NCBI GenBank assembly: GCA_023393015.1
Contig: JAEWMY010000042.1
Coordinates: 62,001 to 126,000 of the forward strand
Reading direction: 5' to 3'
DNA from: Spirochaetota bacterium
Lineage (GTDB): Bacteria > Spirochaetota > Spirochaetia > Treponematales > Treponemataceae
Length of the DNA: 64,000 nucleotides
The notes beneath the pieces are model-generated. The model was not told the origin of the DNA and did not search any database. It worked only from the letters and a program-made list of their open reading frames with translations. The translations under genes were made by a program, and so were the position numbers. Shown here in pieces: positions 8,285 through 18,586 of this stretch. Numbering within the stretch: the stretch's first letter is position 1; every line of letters starts with the position of its first letter.

Positions 8285-9514
8285 ATGAAAATCTGGATAA
8301 AATACCTCGCGGGGGTGGTTATCGGCCTCGCCTTCGCGCTCGCGGCCCCGAGTCAGAACGCGACCTTCGCCGAAGTCACGGCATACCTTTCGGGGATCGC
8401 GATCCAGTTCGGCCGTTACTCCCTCTACCCGGTCCTCTTCTTCGGGTTCACGGTCGCCGTCTACGAACTGCGCGAATCAAAGGCCCTGTTCCGCCTCGGC
8501 GCCGTCACGGCCGCCTTCATCATTATAACCTCAATTCTCGCGGTCGTCATCGGGCTCGTGACGGTGCTGATCCGCAATCCCTCGCGCATACCCATCTTCG
8601 TCGAGGGCGCGAGCGAGATCGGGAAGATCGGCATCGGGGAGTCGTTCCGCCAGCTCTTCCCCTCGAGCGCCTTCGAGGCCTTCGTGAACGGAGCCTTTAT
8701 CCTGCCGCTGTGCGTGTTCGCCGGGTTCGCGGGAGCCGGTTGCGCGGTCGACAAGAACGCGTCGAAGGCCGCGATAACGCTCTTCGACTCCCTCGCAAGG
8801 GTCTCCTACGCCGTCATGTCCTTTTTCGTCGACATCGTCTCGATCGGCCTTATCGCGCTTTCGGTGCACTGGACCCTGCAGTACAAGGCGATGCTCTCGT
8901 CGAAGGTTTTCGCGGACTTCATGCTCCTCCTGACCTTCGACTTCCTCCTCCTCGCGACCGTCGTGTACCCCGCCCTCCTCCGCCTCGTGTGCGGAAAGAT
9001 CAACCCGTACCGCGTCCTCTACGCCTCGCTCGCCTCCGTCGTGGCGGGCTTCTTTTCCGGCGACTCGAACATGACCCTGCCGGTCCTCCTCCGTCACGCG
9101 AACGAAAGCCTCGGCGTGCGCCGCCGCGTGTCGTCGGTTACGATGCCGATGTTCTCGATATTCGGCCGGCCGGGCGCTGCCCTGACGGTTACCGTGAGTT
9201 TCATCGTCATCCTCAAGTCGTACTCGAGCCTCGGTATCGCCTTCTCGGACATGCTCTGGCTCATAGCCGTCGCAGTCCTCCTCTCGTTTTTCCTCGGGCG
9301 CTTCCCGTCCGGCGGCGCCTATGTCGCGCTCGCGACCGTCTGCGCCCTGTACGGGCGCGGCTTCGAGGCGGGGTACCTTATCCTGAAACCTGCGGCCTTC
9401 TTCGTTTGTTCCATAGCGTGCGCCATAGACGCGCTCACGGCTACCATGGGGACCTTCGCGATCGCGAAGCGATGGGATTCCGTCAATCACCGCGATCTCC
9501 GGTTCTTCATTTGA
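8285..9514 (+). CDS. Dicarboxylate/amino acid:cation symporter (SDF/DAACS family)
   Basis: A 409-residue integral membrane protein with repeated hydrophobic segments along its length. It begins MKIWIKYLAGVVIGLAFALA, the usual N-terminus of GltP/DctA-type Na+ or H+ coupled carriers. Residues GDSNMTLPVLLRHA and a following MPMFSIFGRPGAALT segment match the hairpin and the substrate-binding unwound helix of the family. The canonical substrate-specificity residues are not resolved by eye, so glutamate, aspartate or C4-dicarboxylates are all possible. The ATG at 8285 was preferred to in-frame upstream starts because a TTGACG-17-TATCCT promoter ends 6 bases before it. It faces the hybrid kinase. 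Confidence 0.82.
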   Translation: MKIWIKYLAGVVIGLAFALAAPSQNATFAEVTAYLSGIAIQFGRYSLYPVLFFGFTVAVYELRESKALFRLGAVTAAFIIITSILAVVIGLVTVLIRNPSRIPIFVEGASEIGKIGIGESFRQLFPSSAFEAFVNGAFILPLCVFAGFAGAGCAVDKNASKAAITLFDSLARVSYAVMSFFVDIVSIGLIALSVHWTLQYKAMLSSKVFADFMLLLTFDFLLLATVVYPALLRLVCGKINPYRVLYASLASVVAGFFSGDSNMTLPVLLRHANESLGVRRRVSSVTMPMFSIFGRPGAALTVTVSFIVILKSYSSLGIAFSDMLWLIAVAVLLSFFLGRFPSGGAYVALATVCALYGRGFEAGYLILKPAAFFVCSIACAIDALTATMGTFAIAKRWDSVNHRDLRFFI

Positions 9515-9534
9515 GGCCCGGAAGGGGGGATATC

Positions 9535-9936
9535 ATGACCGTATCGACCCGTAAGGGACCGTTCTCGCCGCTCGTCCTGGCGGCGGCCGCGCTTTCGGCG
9601 ATACTGACGCTCTCGTCCTTTTCCTGCGCGACGGGACCCGGGGGAGACGGCAAGGCGAAAGCGGTAAAGGGCTTCCCCATCCTCGTCACCGAGGGAACGG
9701 TAACCTTCCACGTCCGCGTGTACACGGGCGGGAAAACCCCCGTGCTGAAAACCGAGTATACCGCCATCAAGCAGGCGGGAGAGTCGCTTTCCCAAACCGC
9801 GCGCAAGGGCTCGGTAATCAGGATCGAGGTCGAGAACCTCGGGCGGGAACTCGCGGAAATCGAGACCGACGGCAGGAGACTCCTCATCGGAAACGTCCGC
9901 GGCAGCGAGACGAAACTGACCTTTATCGTGGATTGA
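9535..9936 (+). CDS. Small lipoprotein of unknown function
   Basis: A 133-residue protein with a signal peptide (about 1-30) ending in the sequence SSFSC, a relaxed lipobox with Phe at -2 of the kind tolerated in spirochaetes. The mature part after a Gly/Lys-rich tether is predicted all-beta (VTFHVRVYTGG, SVIRIEVENLG, ETKLTFIVD). I recognise no family. The start ATG at 9535 has a GGAAGGGGGG Shine-Dalgarno and lies 20 bases after the symporter stop, so the two are probably cotranscribed. An accessory role for the carrier is possible but not shown. Confidence 0.6.
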   Translation: MTVSTRKGPFSPLVLAAAALSAILTLSSFSCATGPGGDGKAKAVKGFPILVTEGTVTFHVRVYTGGKTPVLKTEYTAIKQAGESLSQTARKGSVIRIEVENLGRELAEIETDGRRLLIGNVRGSETKLTFIVD

Positions 9937-9941
9937 CGCCC

Positions 9942-9970
9942 TTGCGCCGCCCGTCCGGGGGGCGTATCAT
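9942..9970 (+). promoter_or_regulatory. cheD promoter, leaderless type
   Basis: TTGCGC (9942-9947), 17-base spacer, TATCAT (9965-9970), then TAAGGC and the ATG at 9977. The AAGG could act as a weak ribosome site if transcription begins earlier. Confidence 0.5.
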
Positions 9971-9976
9971 TAAGGC

Positions 9977-10594
9977 ATGTTCAAATGTATCCCTGACCTT
10001 CCCGATATGCCCAAATTCGTCATAACGCCCGGGGAGCAGCGCGCGGGAACGGGAACGTTTCTCGTGTCCACCCTACTCGGCTCATGCGTCGCCGCCTGCC
10101 TCTACGATCCCGTCGCTAAGGTCGCGGGGATGAACCACTTCCTGCTGGCCAACAAACGCTACGCGAAAGAACGACCCCTGAATATTACCGAGGCGGGACG
10201 GTACGGCATGCACGCGATGGAACTTCTCATCAACGAGATGACGCGGCTCGGCGCGCAGAAGAAACGGATGCGCGCGAAGGCCTTCGGCGGTGGCGCGGTA
10301 CTCGACGTCGTCGGCAAGGACAACTTCCTCTGCGTCGGGGACGTCAACGCGCGGTTCATCCGCGAGTATCTCGCGAGCGAGGGCATACCGCTCGAGGCCA
10401 GCGACCTCGGGGGAGAGCTCGGCCGCGTCATCCGCTTCAGGACGGACACCTACGCCGTCTATCAACGGTACATAAAAAAGGCCTCGACCTTCGTCGTCGA
10501 AACCAAGGAACGCGGCTACTGGAAACGGTCGATCGAGCGACATACCATCGAGGAAACGAGCCCGTCGTCCGTCATTCTCTTCGGAAAAACCTGA
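9977..10594 (+). CDS. cheD: Chemoreceptor glutamine deamidase CheD
   Basis: CheD deamidates or demethylates glutamine sites on chemoreceptors and partners with CheC. The 205-residue sequence carries the catalytic Cys in STLLGSCVAACLYD (Cys37) and the catalytic His in GMNHFLL (His54). An AKAFGGGAVL glycine loop, typical of the family, follows. The C-terminal 40 residues are longer than in the small CheD proteins and rich in charged residues. No other chemotaxis enzyme gene is adjacent, but a methyl-accepting receptor is encoded at 48449-50644. Convergent with ftsK. Confidence 0.93.
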   Translation: MFKCIPDLPDMPKFVITPGEQRAGTGTFLVSTLLGSCVAACLYDPVAKVAGMNHFLLANKRYAKERPLNITEAGRYGMHAMELLINEMTRLGAQKKRMRAKAFGGGAVLDVVGKDNFLCVGDVNARFIREYLASEGIPLEASDLGGELGRVIRFRTDTYAVYQRYIKKASTFVVETKERGYWKRSIERHTIEETSPSSVILFGKT

Positions 10595-10649
10595 CCGGCC
10601 TCTCAATCGCCGGAATCCGCCCGGTACCGGTCGTTCAACACGTGCCAGT

Positions 10650-13130
<2,481 letters not shown>

Positions 13131-13159
13131 GTAAACTCCCGGATAGAGCGAGTTAGCCC

Positions 13160-13963
13160 TCAGGCGGCGGCGAAATATATCGCCAGGGAGATTCCGGCGG
13201 GTACGAGATACGCGGCGAACCAGCCAAGCTTGCCCTTATTGATCAGCGCAAGCAGGAATCTCAGAGAAAGAAACCCGACGGCGAATGCCGTAAGCATCCC
13301 GACGACGAGCGGGGCGGCCGAAACGACCCCTGACAGAGTATCGGCAGATTTCAGCTCGAGTATAAACGCCCCGAGGATGACGGGAATCGAAAGCAGGAAG
13401 GAAAACTCCCCCGCGGCCTTACGGTCGACGCCCGCGAAAAGGGCGGCGGAAACCGTTATTCCGGACCTCGATATCCCCGGGATCACCCCGATTCCCTGAG
13501 CGAGGCCGACGGCAAGCCCGGCGAGAACGCCCGGCACGGGCTTGACGACGCGAGGGCGGAAACGGCCCGAGACCACGAGAAGGATACCGGTGACCGCGAG
13601 GGACGCCGATACCCAAAAGAGCGGAAGGGATTCCACTGCGTCCCTGAGCGCGAAGCCGACGACGGCGGTAACGGCGGTTCCCGCGAGAAGGGCGAGTATC
13701 ATGGTCCGGTCGGACGCGTCCTCGGGACGCGATTTGCCCGTCAGGAGACGCCAGAGCGTCCAGAAAAGATCGGCGATCCGCGTACGGAACACCAGGCACA
13801 CGGAGCAGAGCGTCGCGACATGGAGGAGGATGTCGAAGAGAAGAGGCACCTCGCCGAGATCCATGAAATGCTGGACGATCGCGAGGTGGCCGGAACTCGA
13901 GACCGGCAAAAACTCGGCAAGGCCCTGCAAGGCCCCCAATAAAATCGCTTGAAGTATGGTCAC
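13160..13963 (-). CDS. uppP: Undecaprenyl-diphosphatase UppP (BacA)
   Basis: UppP dephosphorylates undecaprenyl diphosphate to recycle the lipid carrier for peptidoglycan. The 267 residues give about eight hydrophobic helices. The two signature motifs are present: LAEFLPVSSSGHL near 16-28 and a second with GVIPGISRSGITVS. The start is a GTG at 13963 with GGAG eight bases upstream. It lies 15 bases after the lytic transglycosylase stop and 29 bases before ftsK, which places lipid-carrier recycling with wall remodelling and division in one transcript. Confidence 0.95.
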   Translation of the reverse strand: MTILQAILLGALQGLAEFLPVSSSGHLAIVQHFMDLGEVPLLFDILLHVATLCSVCLVFRTRIADLFWTLWRLLTGKSRPEDASDRTMILALLAGTAVTAVVGFALRDAVESLPLFWVSASLAVTGILLVVSGRFRPRVVKPVPGVLAGLAVGLAQGIGVIPGISRSGITVSAALFAGVDRKAAGEFSFLLSIPVILGAFILELKSADTLSGVVSAAPLVVGMLTAFAVGFLSLRFLLALINKGKLGWFAAYLVPAGISLAIYFAAA

Positions 13964-13978
13964 AGGTTTTCTCCGGGT

Positions 13979-16198
13979 TCAGAAGAGTTCGCGAACGACC
14001 TCTCCGGTCGTCTTGCCGTAGTAAAGATATCCGTAAACGACGGCGGCCGCAAGCACCTTCCTTCCGTACTCCCGCGTCTCTTCGTACGGCAGGGTCTCCA
14101 GAAAGAGCTCGCCCGGGAGGTCGCCGGTCTCGCGCATCCAGGAACGTACGCGCGTGATTCCGGCGTTGTAGGAAAAGAGCGCCGGCATGACCTTGCCGTC
14201 GAGACGCTCGATGAGCCGCGACAGATACCAGGAACCGAAGGCTATATTCGTGGCGGGATCGGTCAGGTCGTACTCGGCGACCTTCAGCCTTGCCGCGACG
14301 TCCGAGGCTGTCGCGGGCATGAGTTGCGTGAGCCCGATCGCGCCGGCGTGCGAGACGACGGACGCGTCGAAAAAACTCTCGCTCCGGATAAGCGCGTAGA
14401 GAAGATACTCGGGAACGCCGTATCGGCGCGACGCGTCGGCGACTTCCCCGGCCCAGGGACGCGGATACAACAGACGCAGGTAGTCGTCCGTCAGCTCGGC
14501 CGCCGGGGATCGCATCCCGAACACGGCGATCCTGAGCGCGGCCGAATGGTTCCCCGAGGCGGCGAGCGAGGCGGACAGCTCCATGGCGAGCTCGTAGGGA
14601 AGGTCTCGCCTGCGCGCGGACACGAAGGAAGCAATCTCGCCGGGCAAGCCCCACCGGACGAAACCGCGCAGGATCGCGGCCATATCGGCGTCGAGTCCGG
14701 CTTTTGCGGACAAGACCTGAGCGTCGGTCGTCCCGTCCGCGGAAGCCGGGGCTGACGCGCCGGTCGGGGCTGACGCACCGGTCGGAGCTGACGCACCGGT
14801 CGGAGCTGAAGCACCGGGATCAAGCCCGAGCGCGAGACCCGCGAGAACGCGGTAATAGAGCGAATCGTGATCCCCGTCACGGGCGCTTTTATAGGCGGCG
14901 GTACGCGCCTCGGGCGACAAGGCGCCCGAACGCGCGAGCACGTACCGGACGCGCGCGCGGATGTCCGGGTCGACGCCGTCGGGAAGCATCCCGTCAAGAC
15001 GCGCGAGGGATTTCCAGTCGCGGGCGCGGGCAAGGGATACCACGAGGGAATCCACGATGCCGGAAAGACGGCTTTTGTCGTGCCAGGAGGGAGCGAGCCG
15101 GGCGAACTCCGCGAGATAGGCGGCCGTTCCCCCGGACGATCCCGATTCCAGGAGATACCACAGGGCCGCGTCCCGATCCTGCCCGCGCGGGGCGTAGGAG
15201 ACGGCGCGCTCGAGGCTCGCGCGGGCGCGCGCCAGGGCGTCCTTGCCCGGGCGGGTCGCGCTCCCGACCCGCTCGGCCTGCCGGGAGCGCAACCTTCCCG
15301 CGTAAAAGGCGCACATATAGGCCGCCTCGCCCGAAACCCGCGCCTCGAGCGCCTCGAACAACACGGCGGCCGCCGCGGGATCCTCGGCGCCGTACAGGGC
15401 GGCGCGCCCGATGTCCGAAAGGGCGGGACGCGAGGGAACCTTGGCGCCCGACGAAAGGAACTCGCGTGATGCCGTCCACGCGCCGCGATAGTCGCGCCGA
15501 TACGCCGCGACCCGTACGGACGCCAGCCGCGCGAGCGAATCCGTCGGTAGGGAAGCCGCGCCGTCGGCGCGCTCCGCCGCGAGGACGCTCACCGCCTCCG
15601 CGAGCGCGGGGGTAAAGGCCATGTCGGCGACGACGGCCGCGATGCCGCCCGGAATCTCGTCGAAACGCCGGAGCTCGACGAGGGCCGCGACGCGGGCGGC
15701 TTCGGTTCGAGCGGGATACGCGGTATTGAACGGAGAAACGTGCGATTCAAGCGCGTCGATCGACGCGAGACGCTCCCGCGCCGGGCCCACGGCCGTCAAT
15801 TCCTGCATGCACAGCGTCTTGAACGGCTCTGAACTCCGGGAAGCGCCCAGCTCAAGAAACGCGCGCGCCCGCGCGTCATCGCCGGCCCGCGCGAGATGTC
15901 GTGCCATGAACCAGGGACCCTCGGTTCCGAGCGCCAACACCTCGCCGTAGCGACGGGTATCGATCGCGTCCAAAAAGGAATAGTCGTTCGAGGCGAGTCG
16001 GGCAAGCACGCGCGAAGCGCTCTCGTCCCAGAGGGACGCGTCGCCGCACGCGTTAAGGAGCGGAAGCGTCGCTATGATCGACGCCAGCAGCGCGAGAGCG
16101 CGCCCGCGGGAACGCGCGCTCCGGTCAGTTCGCGGGGATTTCGATGTAGGTTCCCGTAATGATGAGGTTCGGGTTCCGGATCTTGTTGTGCTTCGCAA
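13979..16198 (-). CDS. Lytic transglycosylase lipoprotein (SLT domain)
   Basis: This protein should cleave peptidoglycan glycan strands in the periplasm. The C-terminal SLT domain has the catalytic Glu in LIRSESFFDASVV, then GAIGLTQLMPATA and ALFSYNAGITRVRSW. The preceding about 500 residues are Ala/Arg-rich helical repeats like the Slt70 superhelix, interrupted by four GASAPT repeats. A signal peptide ends in LLNAC, a good lipobox. The start is uncertain. The only in-frame standard start before the signal is TTG at 16198, which overlaps the lysM gene by 74 bases and leaves an unusually long charged n-region of about 34 residues. A CTG start near 16090 cannot be excluded. It is second in the operon. 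Confidence 0.88.
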   Translation of the reverse strand: MRSTTRSGTRTSSLREPTSKSPRTDRSARSRGRALALLASIIATLPLLNACGDASLWDESASRVLARLASNDYSFLDAIDTRRYGEVLALGTEGPWFMARHLARAGDDARARAFLELGASRSSEPFKTLCMQELTAVGPARERLASIDALESHVSPFNTAYPARTEAARVAALVELRRFDEIPGGIAAVVADMAFTPALAEAVSVLAAERADGAASLPTDSLARLASVRVAAYRRDYRGAWTASREFLSSGAKVPSRPALSDIGRAALYGAEDPAAAAVLFEALEARVSGEAAYMCAFYAGRLRSRQAERVGSATRPGKDALARARASLERAVSYAPRGQDRDAALWYLLESGSSGGTAAYLAEFARLAPSWHDKSRLSGIVDSLVVSLARARDWKSLARLDGMLPDGVDPDIRARVRYVLARSGALSPEARTAAYKSARDGDHDSLYYRVLAGLALGLDPGASAPTGASAPTGASAPTGASAPASADGTTDAQVLSAKAGLDADMAAILRGFVRWGLPGEIASFVSARRRDLPYELAMELSASLAASGNHSAALRIAVFGMRSPAAELTDDYLRLLYPRPWAGEVADASRRYGVPEYLLYALIRSESFFDASVVSHAGAIGLTQLMPATASDVAARLKVAEYDLTDPATNIAFGSWYLSRLIERLDGKVMPALFSYNAGITRVRSWMRETGDLPGELFLETLPYEETREYGRKVLAAAVVYGYLYYGKTTGEVVRELF
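14748..14819. repeat. Four 18-bp tandem repeats inside the lytic transglycosylase gene
   Basis: Units of GGGGCTGACGCGCCGGTC type occupy 14748-14765, 14766-14783, 14784-14801 and 14802-14819, with one to three changes each. They encode GASAPT four times and lie just upstream (in the protein) of the SLT-side helices. Copy number is likely variable. Confidence 0.8.
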
Positions 16199-17087
16199 TC
16201 TTTTTGTACAGCCAGGGGTTACGATAATACGTCTCCGAAAGATCCCAGAGGGTGTCGCCCCACTTGATCTTGTATCTCACGTCCTTCGCGCTGGGCGCGG
16301 GCTCCGGAGCGGCGGGTTCGGGCGTCTCGACCGGCACCGCGACCGCCTGACCGGAAGTCGTCTCGTCGGCGGGCGGCGGGGTTATCTCCTCGGGGGCGGG
16401 TTCCGAAACCGGGGCGGGCTCGACGGCGGGAACGGCCGGCGACTGCACTGTCTGGGGCTGGGCCGAGGCCGAAGCCCGAAGGGATCGATCGAGCATCATC
16501 GCGCGCGCGGCGACGACGAGCGAGAGGACGAGCGCGAGGACGCCCACGACCAGGATCGTGACGCACAGCCACGCGGGCATAAACACGCCGTTTTTCTTTT
16601 CTTCGGTGGCATTCATATCGAATAGCCCCTCCGGGGCGTTTCCCGGTATCGTCGCCTCGACTACCACGTTCCGCCTCTCGGGATCGGCCCCGAGGTTGAG
16701 GGAATCTTCGATCGGCGTCAAGTCGAAATCGGGAAGGGAATACATCTCGTCGCCGCCGAGGGTTTCCAGGGAAACCGACAGGGCCTGGCGAGAGCCGGAA
16801 TCGAGGTCGACGGCCTCGGCGGATAGCTCGTTCATGCCGTCGAGCGTCAGGGTAAGCTCTATCGTCGCCTCGCCGGCGGGGCGGGCGGTAATATCCTCGA
16901 TAATGAGGGTTCCCACGTACGAGGCCGTATCGACGGTATCCTCATCCCCCCGAAACAGGTTGATCTGAACGCTCGTCTGGTCGTCTCGTACCGTCGTGAG
17001 CTCTATTACCTTGCTTGCGGGAGAATCTTCCTCGAGGACGGGGAAAAACTTGCTGTCGGCCAGTTTAATGCCTATGGAAGCGGCCAT
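16125..17087 (-). CDS. Hsp70-type substrate-binding domain fused to membrane helix and LysM domain
   Basis: A 320-residue protein of unusual build. Residues 3-110 resemble the beta substrate-binding domain of DnaK. SIGIKLADSK matches the SLGIET strand, VRDDQTSVQINLFRGDED matches the AEDNQ-type segment, YVGTLIIEDITARPAGEA matches the LGxFxLxGIPPAPRG turn, and LTLDGMNELSAEAVDLDSG matches the FDIDANGILxVSAxD segment. No ATPase domain is present. A membrane helix lies at 168-191, a Pro/Glu-rich tether at 200-268 and a LysM domain (KIKWGDTLWDLSETYY) at 270-320. With no signal peptide, the Hsp70-like part should be cytoplasmic and LysM periplasmic. The ATG at 17087 with GAGGTG upstream is preferred to a start at 17171. 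First gene of the wall/division operon. Confidence 0.85.
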   Translation of the reverse strand: MAASIGIKLADSKFFPVLEEDSPASKVIELTTVRDDQTSVQINLFRGDEDTVDTASYVGTLIIEDITARPAGEATIELTLTLDGMNELSAEAVDLDSGSRQALSVSLETLGGDEMYSLPDFDLTPIEDSLNLGADPERRNVVVEATIPGNAPEGLFDMNATEEKKNGVFMPAWLCVTILVVGVLALVLSLVVAARAMMLDRSLRASASAQPQTVQSPAVPAVEPAPVSEPAPEEITPPPADETTSGQAVAVPVETPEPAAPEPAPSAKDVRYKIKWGDTLWDLSETYYRNPWLYKKIAKHNKIRNPNLIITGTYIEIPAN

Positions 17088-17120
17088 GGTCGCACCTCGC
17101 GTCGGAATATGCTTACTTTT

Positions 17121-17150
17121 ACTGTAGTACGCATTGATTGACCTTGTCAA
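17121..17150 (-). promoter_or_regulatory. Promoter of the lysM-slt-uppP-ftsK operon
   Basis: Minus-strand TTGACA (17150-17145), an 18-base spacer and TACAGT (17126-17121). Unlike most promoters here, it leaves a leader of about 25 bases that includes a GAGGTG ribosome site. Confidence 0.55.
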
Positions 17151-17159
17151 CGCGAATTG

Positions 17160-17188
17160 TTGACAGTCCAAAGATCAAGCCCCATAAT
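17160..17188 (+). promoter_or_regulatory. Promoter of the TPR gene
   Basis: TTGACA (17160-17165), 17-base spacer, CATAAT (17183-17188). This is nearly a perfect sigma-70 promoter. The ATG at 17198 is 9 bases beyond the -10 box. Its -35 box lies back to back with the lysM -35 box, leaving only 9 bases between them. Confidence 0.65.
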
Positions 17189-17197
17189 GGTTTATAT

Positions 17198-18565
17198 ATG
17201 AATCTAAGTATCACCCTCGTGCTTGTCGTCATCATCAGCTCGCTTGCCGTCCTGCTTCTTTCTTTCATCGGCAAGAAGGGCGAAAAGAAGGGACCGAGGA
17301 AGGAAAAACGAAAAGACCGCGCGACGGTCATCCGGGAGGCCACGAAACGCCTTTCGCAAAACCCCCGCGATCCCGACGGCCTGTCCGCGATGGGAAATCT
17401 CCATTATCAAGAACAGGACTGGGACAAGGCCTACGCCGTATACGAGATATTGATCGACCTCGCTCCCTCGCACCCGAAGCTCGACGAATTCGAATGCTCG
17501 CTTCGCATGGGCGTGTCCGCGGTAAAGACGAACCGCCTGCCAGAGGCGATCAAGGGATTCCTCCTCGCGCGGAAACTCAAGAGCGACCATTTCGAGGTCA
17601 ACTACAACCTGGGATACATCTGCTATCTGCAGCGGGAATACGAAAAGGCGATTCCCTTCCTCAAGCAGGCGATGCTGACGGACGGCGAAAACGTCCTCGC
17701 GCAGCGCTACATGGGATTCAGCCTCCACAAGGCGCACCGCTACCGCGAGGCGCTCGCCTACCTCAAGAAGGCGATCGATCTCGCGCCGGACGACAAGGAG
17801 GCCCTCTTCGCGATGGCCGAATGCCTCTTCGAATCCGGCGCCGTCGAGCGGGCGCTCAAGATATTCTCGCACCTCAGGCCCGACCCGAACCTCGGCCCGC
17901 AATCGGCCCTCTACGCCGGCATCATCCACGCGCAGACGAACCAGCACGACAAGGCCGTCGTCGATTTCGACATCGGGCTCAAGCACGAGAACATCCCGCA
18001 GGACATCGCGAACGACATCCGCTACAAGCTCGCGATTACGCTCATCAAGACGCAGGACATATCGCGCGCGCTGACCGTACTCAAGGAGATTCAACGCGTG
18101 ACGCCCGGCTACAAGGACACCGCCGCGCTCATCGTCCGTTATCAGGAACTGAACCAGAACAAGAACCTGCAAGTGTACCTGCTCGCCGTCCAGAGCGACT
18201 TCATCACCCTGTGCCGGAAGATCGTCGTGCAGTTTTTCCCCGGGGCGAAGGTCAAGATAACCGACATCTCCGTCTTCGCCGACTATTCCGACATCGTCAG
18301 CGAGATCGACACGCCGAAGTGGTCGGACGTCGTAATCTTCCGGTTTTTCCGCTCTCAGGGTTCGGTCGGCGAGCTCCTGCTCCGCGACTTTCACGCGCGC
18401 ATCAAGGACCTCAAGGCGGGAAAAGGCGTGTGCATCTCGGCCGGCGTGTTCTCCGAGGAATCGCGCAGGTTTACCGAAGGCCGCCCCATCGATCTCTACG
18501 ACAAGGACCGTCTCAACAAGATTCTCAATTCCGTGGACACCGGCGTCTCGCTCAAGGCGAACTGA
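17198..18565 (+). CDS. Membrane-anchored TPR protein with C-terminal Mrr-like domain
   Basis: A 455-residue protein with one N-terminal helix (about 3-25) and a Lys-rich stretch after it, so the bulk is cytoplasmic. Residues 45-330 are TPR repeats such as NYNLGYICYLQREYEKAIPF and ALAYLKKAIDLAPDDKEAL. The last about 110 residues resemble the Mrr restriction-endonuclease fold. GSVGELLLRDFHARIKDL is followed by KGVCISAGVFSEESRRFTEG and IDLYDKDRLNKIL, matching the Mrr pattern of a GVLITTGxFT-like strand and an ID(G)xxL end. The catalytic D...QxK residues are not obvious, so it may be inactive. The start is ATG 17198, placed by the promoter. It diverges from the LysM/ftsK operon. Confidence 0.8.
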   Translation: MNLSITLVLVVIISSLAVLLLSFIGKKGEKKGPRKEKRKDRATVIREATKRLSQNPRDPDGLSAMGNLHYQEQDWDKAYAVYEILIDLAPSHPKLDEFECSLRMGVSAVKTNRLPEAIKGFLLARKLKSDHFEVNYNLGYICYLQREYEKAIPFLKQAMLTDGENVLAQRYMGFSLHKAHRYREALAYLKKAIDLAPDDKEALFAMAECLFESGAVERALKIFSHLRPDPNLGPQSALYAGIIHAQTNQHDKAVVDFDIGLKHENIPQDIANDIRYKLAITLIKTQDISRALTVLKEIQRVTPGYKDTAALIVRYQELNQNKNLQVYLLAVQSDFITLCRKIVVQFFPGAKVKITDISVFADYSDIVSEIDTPKWSDVVIFRFFRSQGSVGELLLRDFHARIKDLKAGKGVCISAGVFSEESRRFTEGRPIDLYDKDRLNKILNSVDTGVSLKAN

Positions 18566-18586
18566 CGGAATCCGCCGGCCGAATCG

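Noticed and set aside
14748..14819. CRISPR-like array
   Set aside because: The repeats are 18 bp, contiguous, without spacers, and encode an in-frame peptide repeat.
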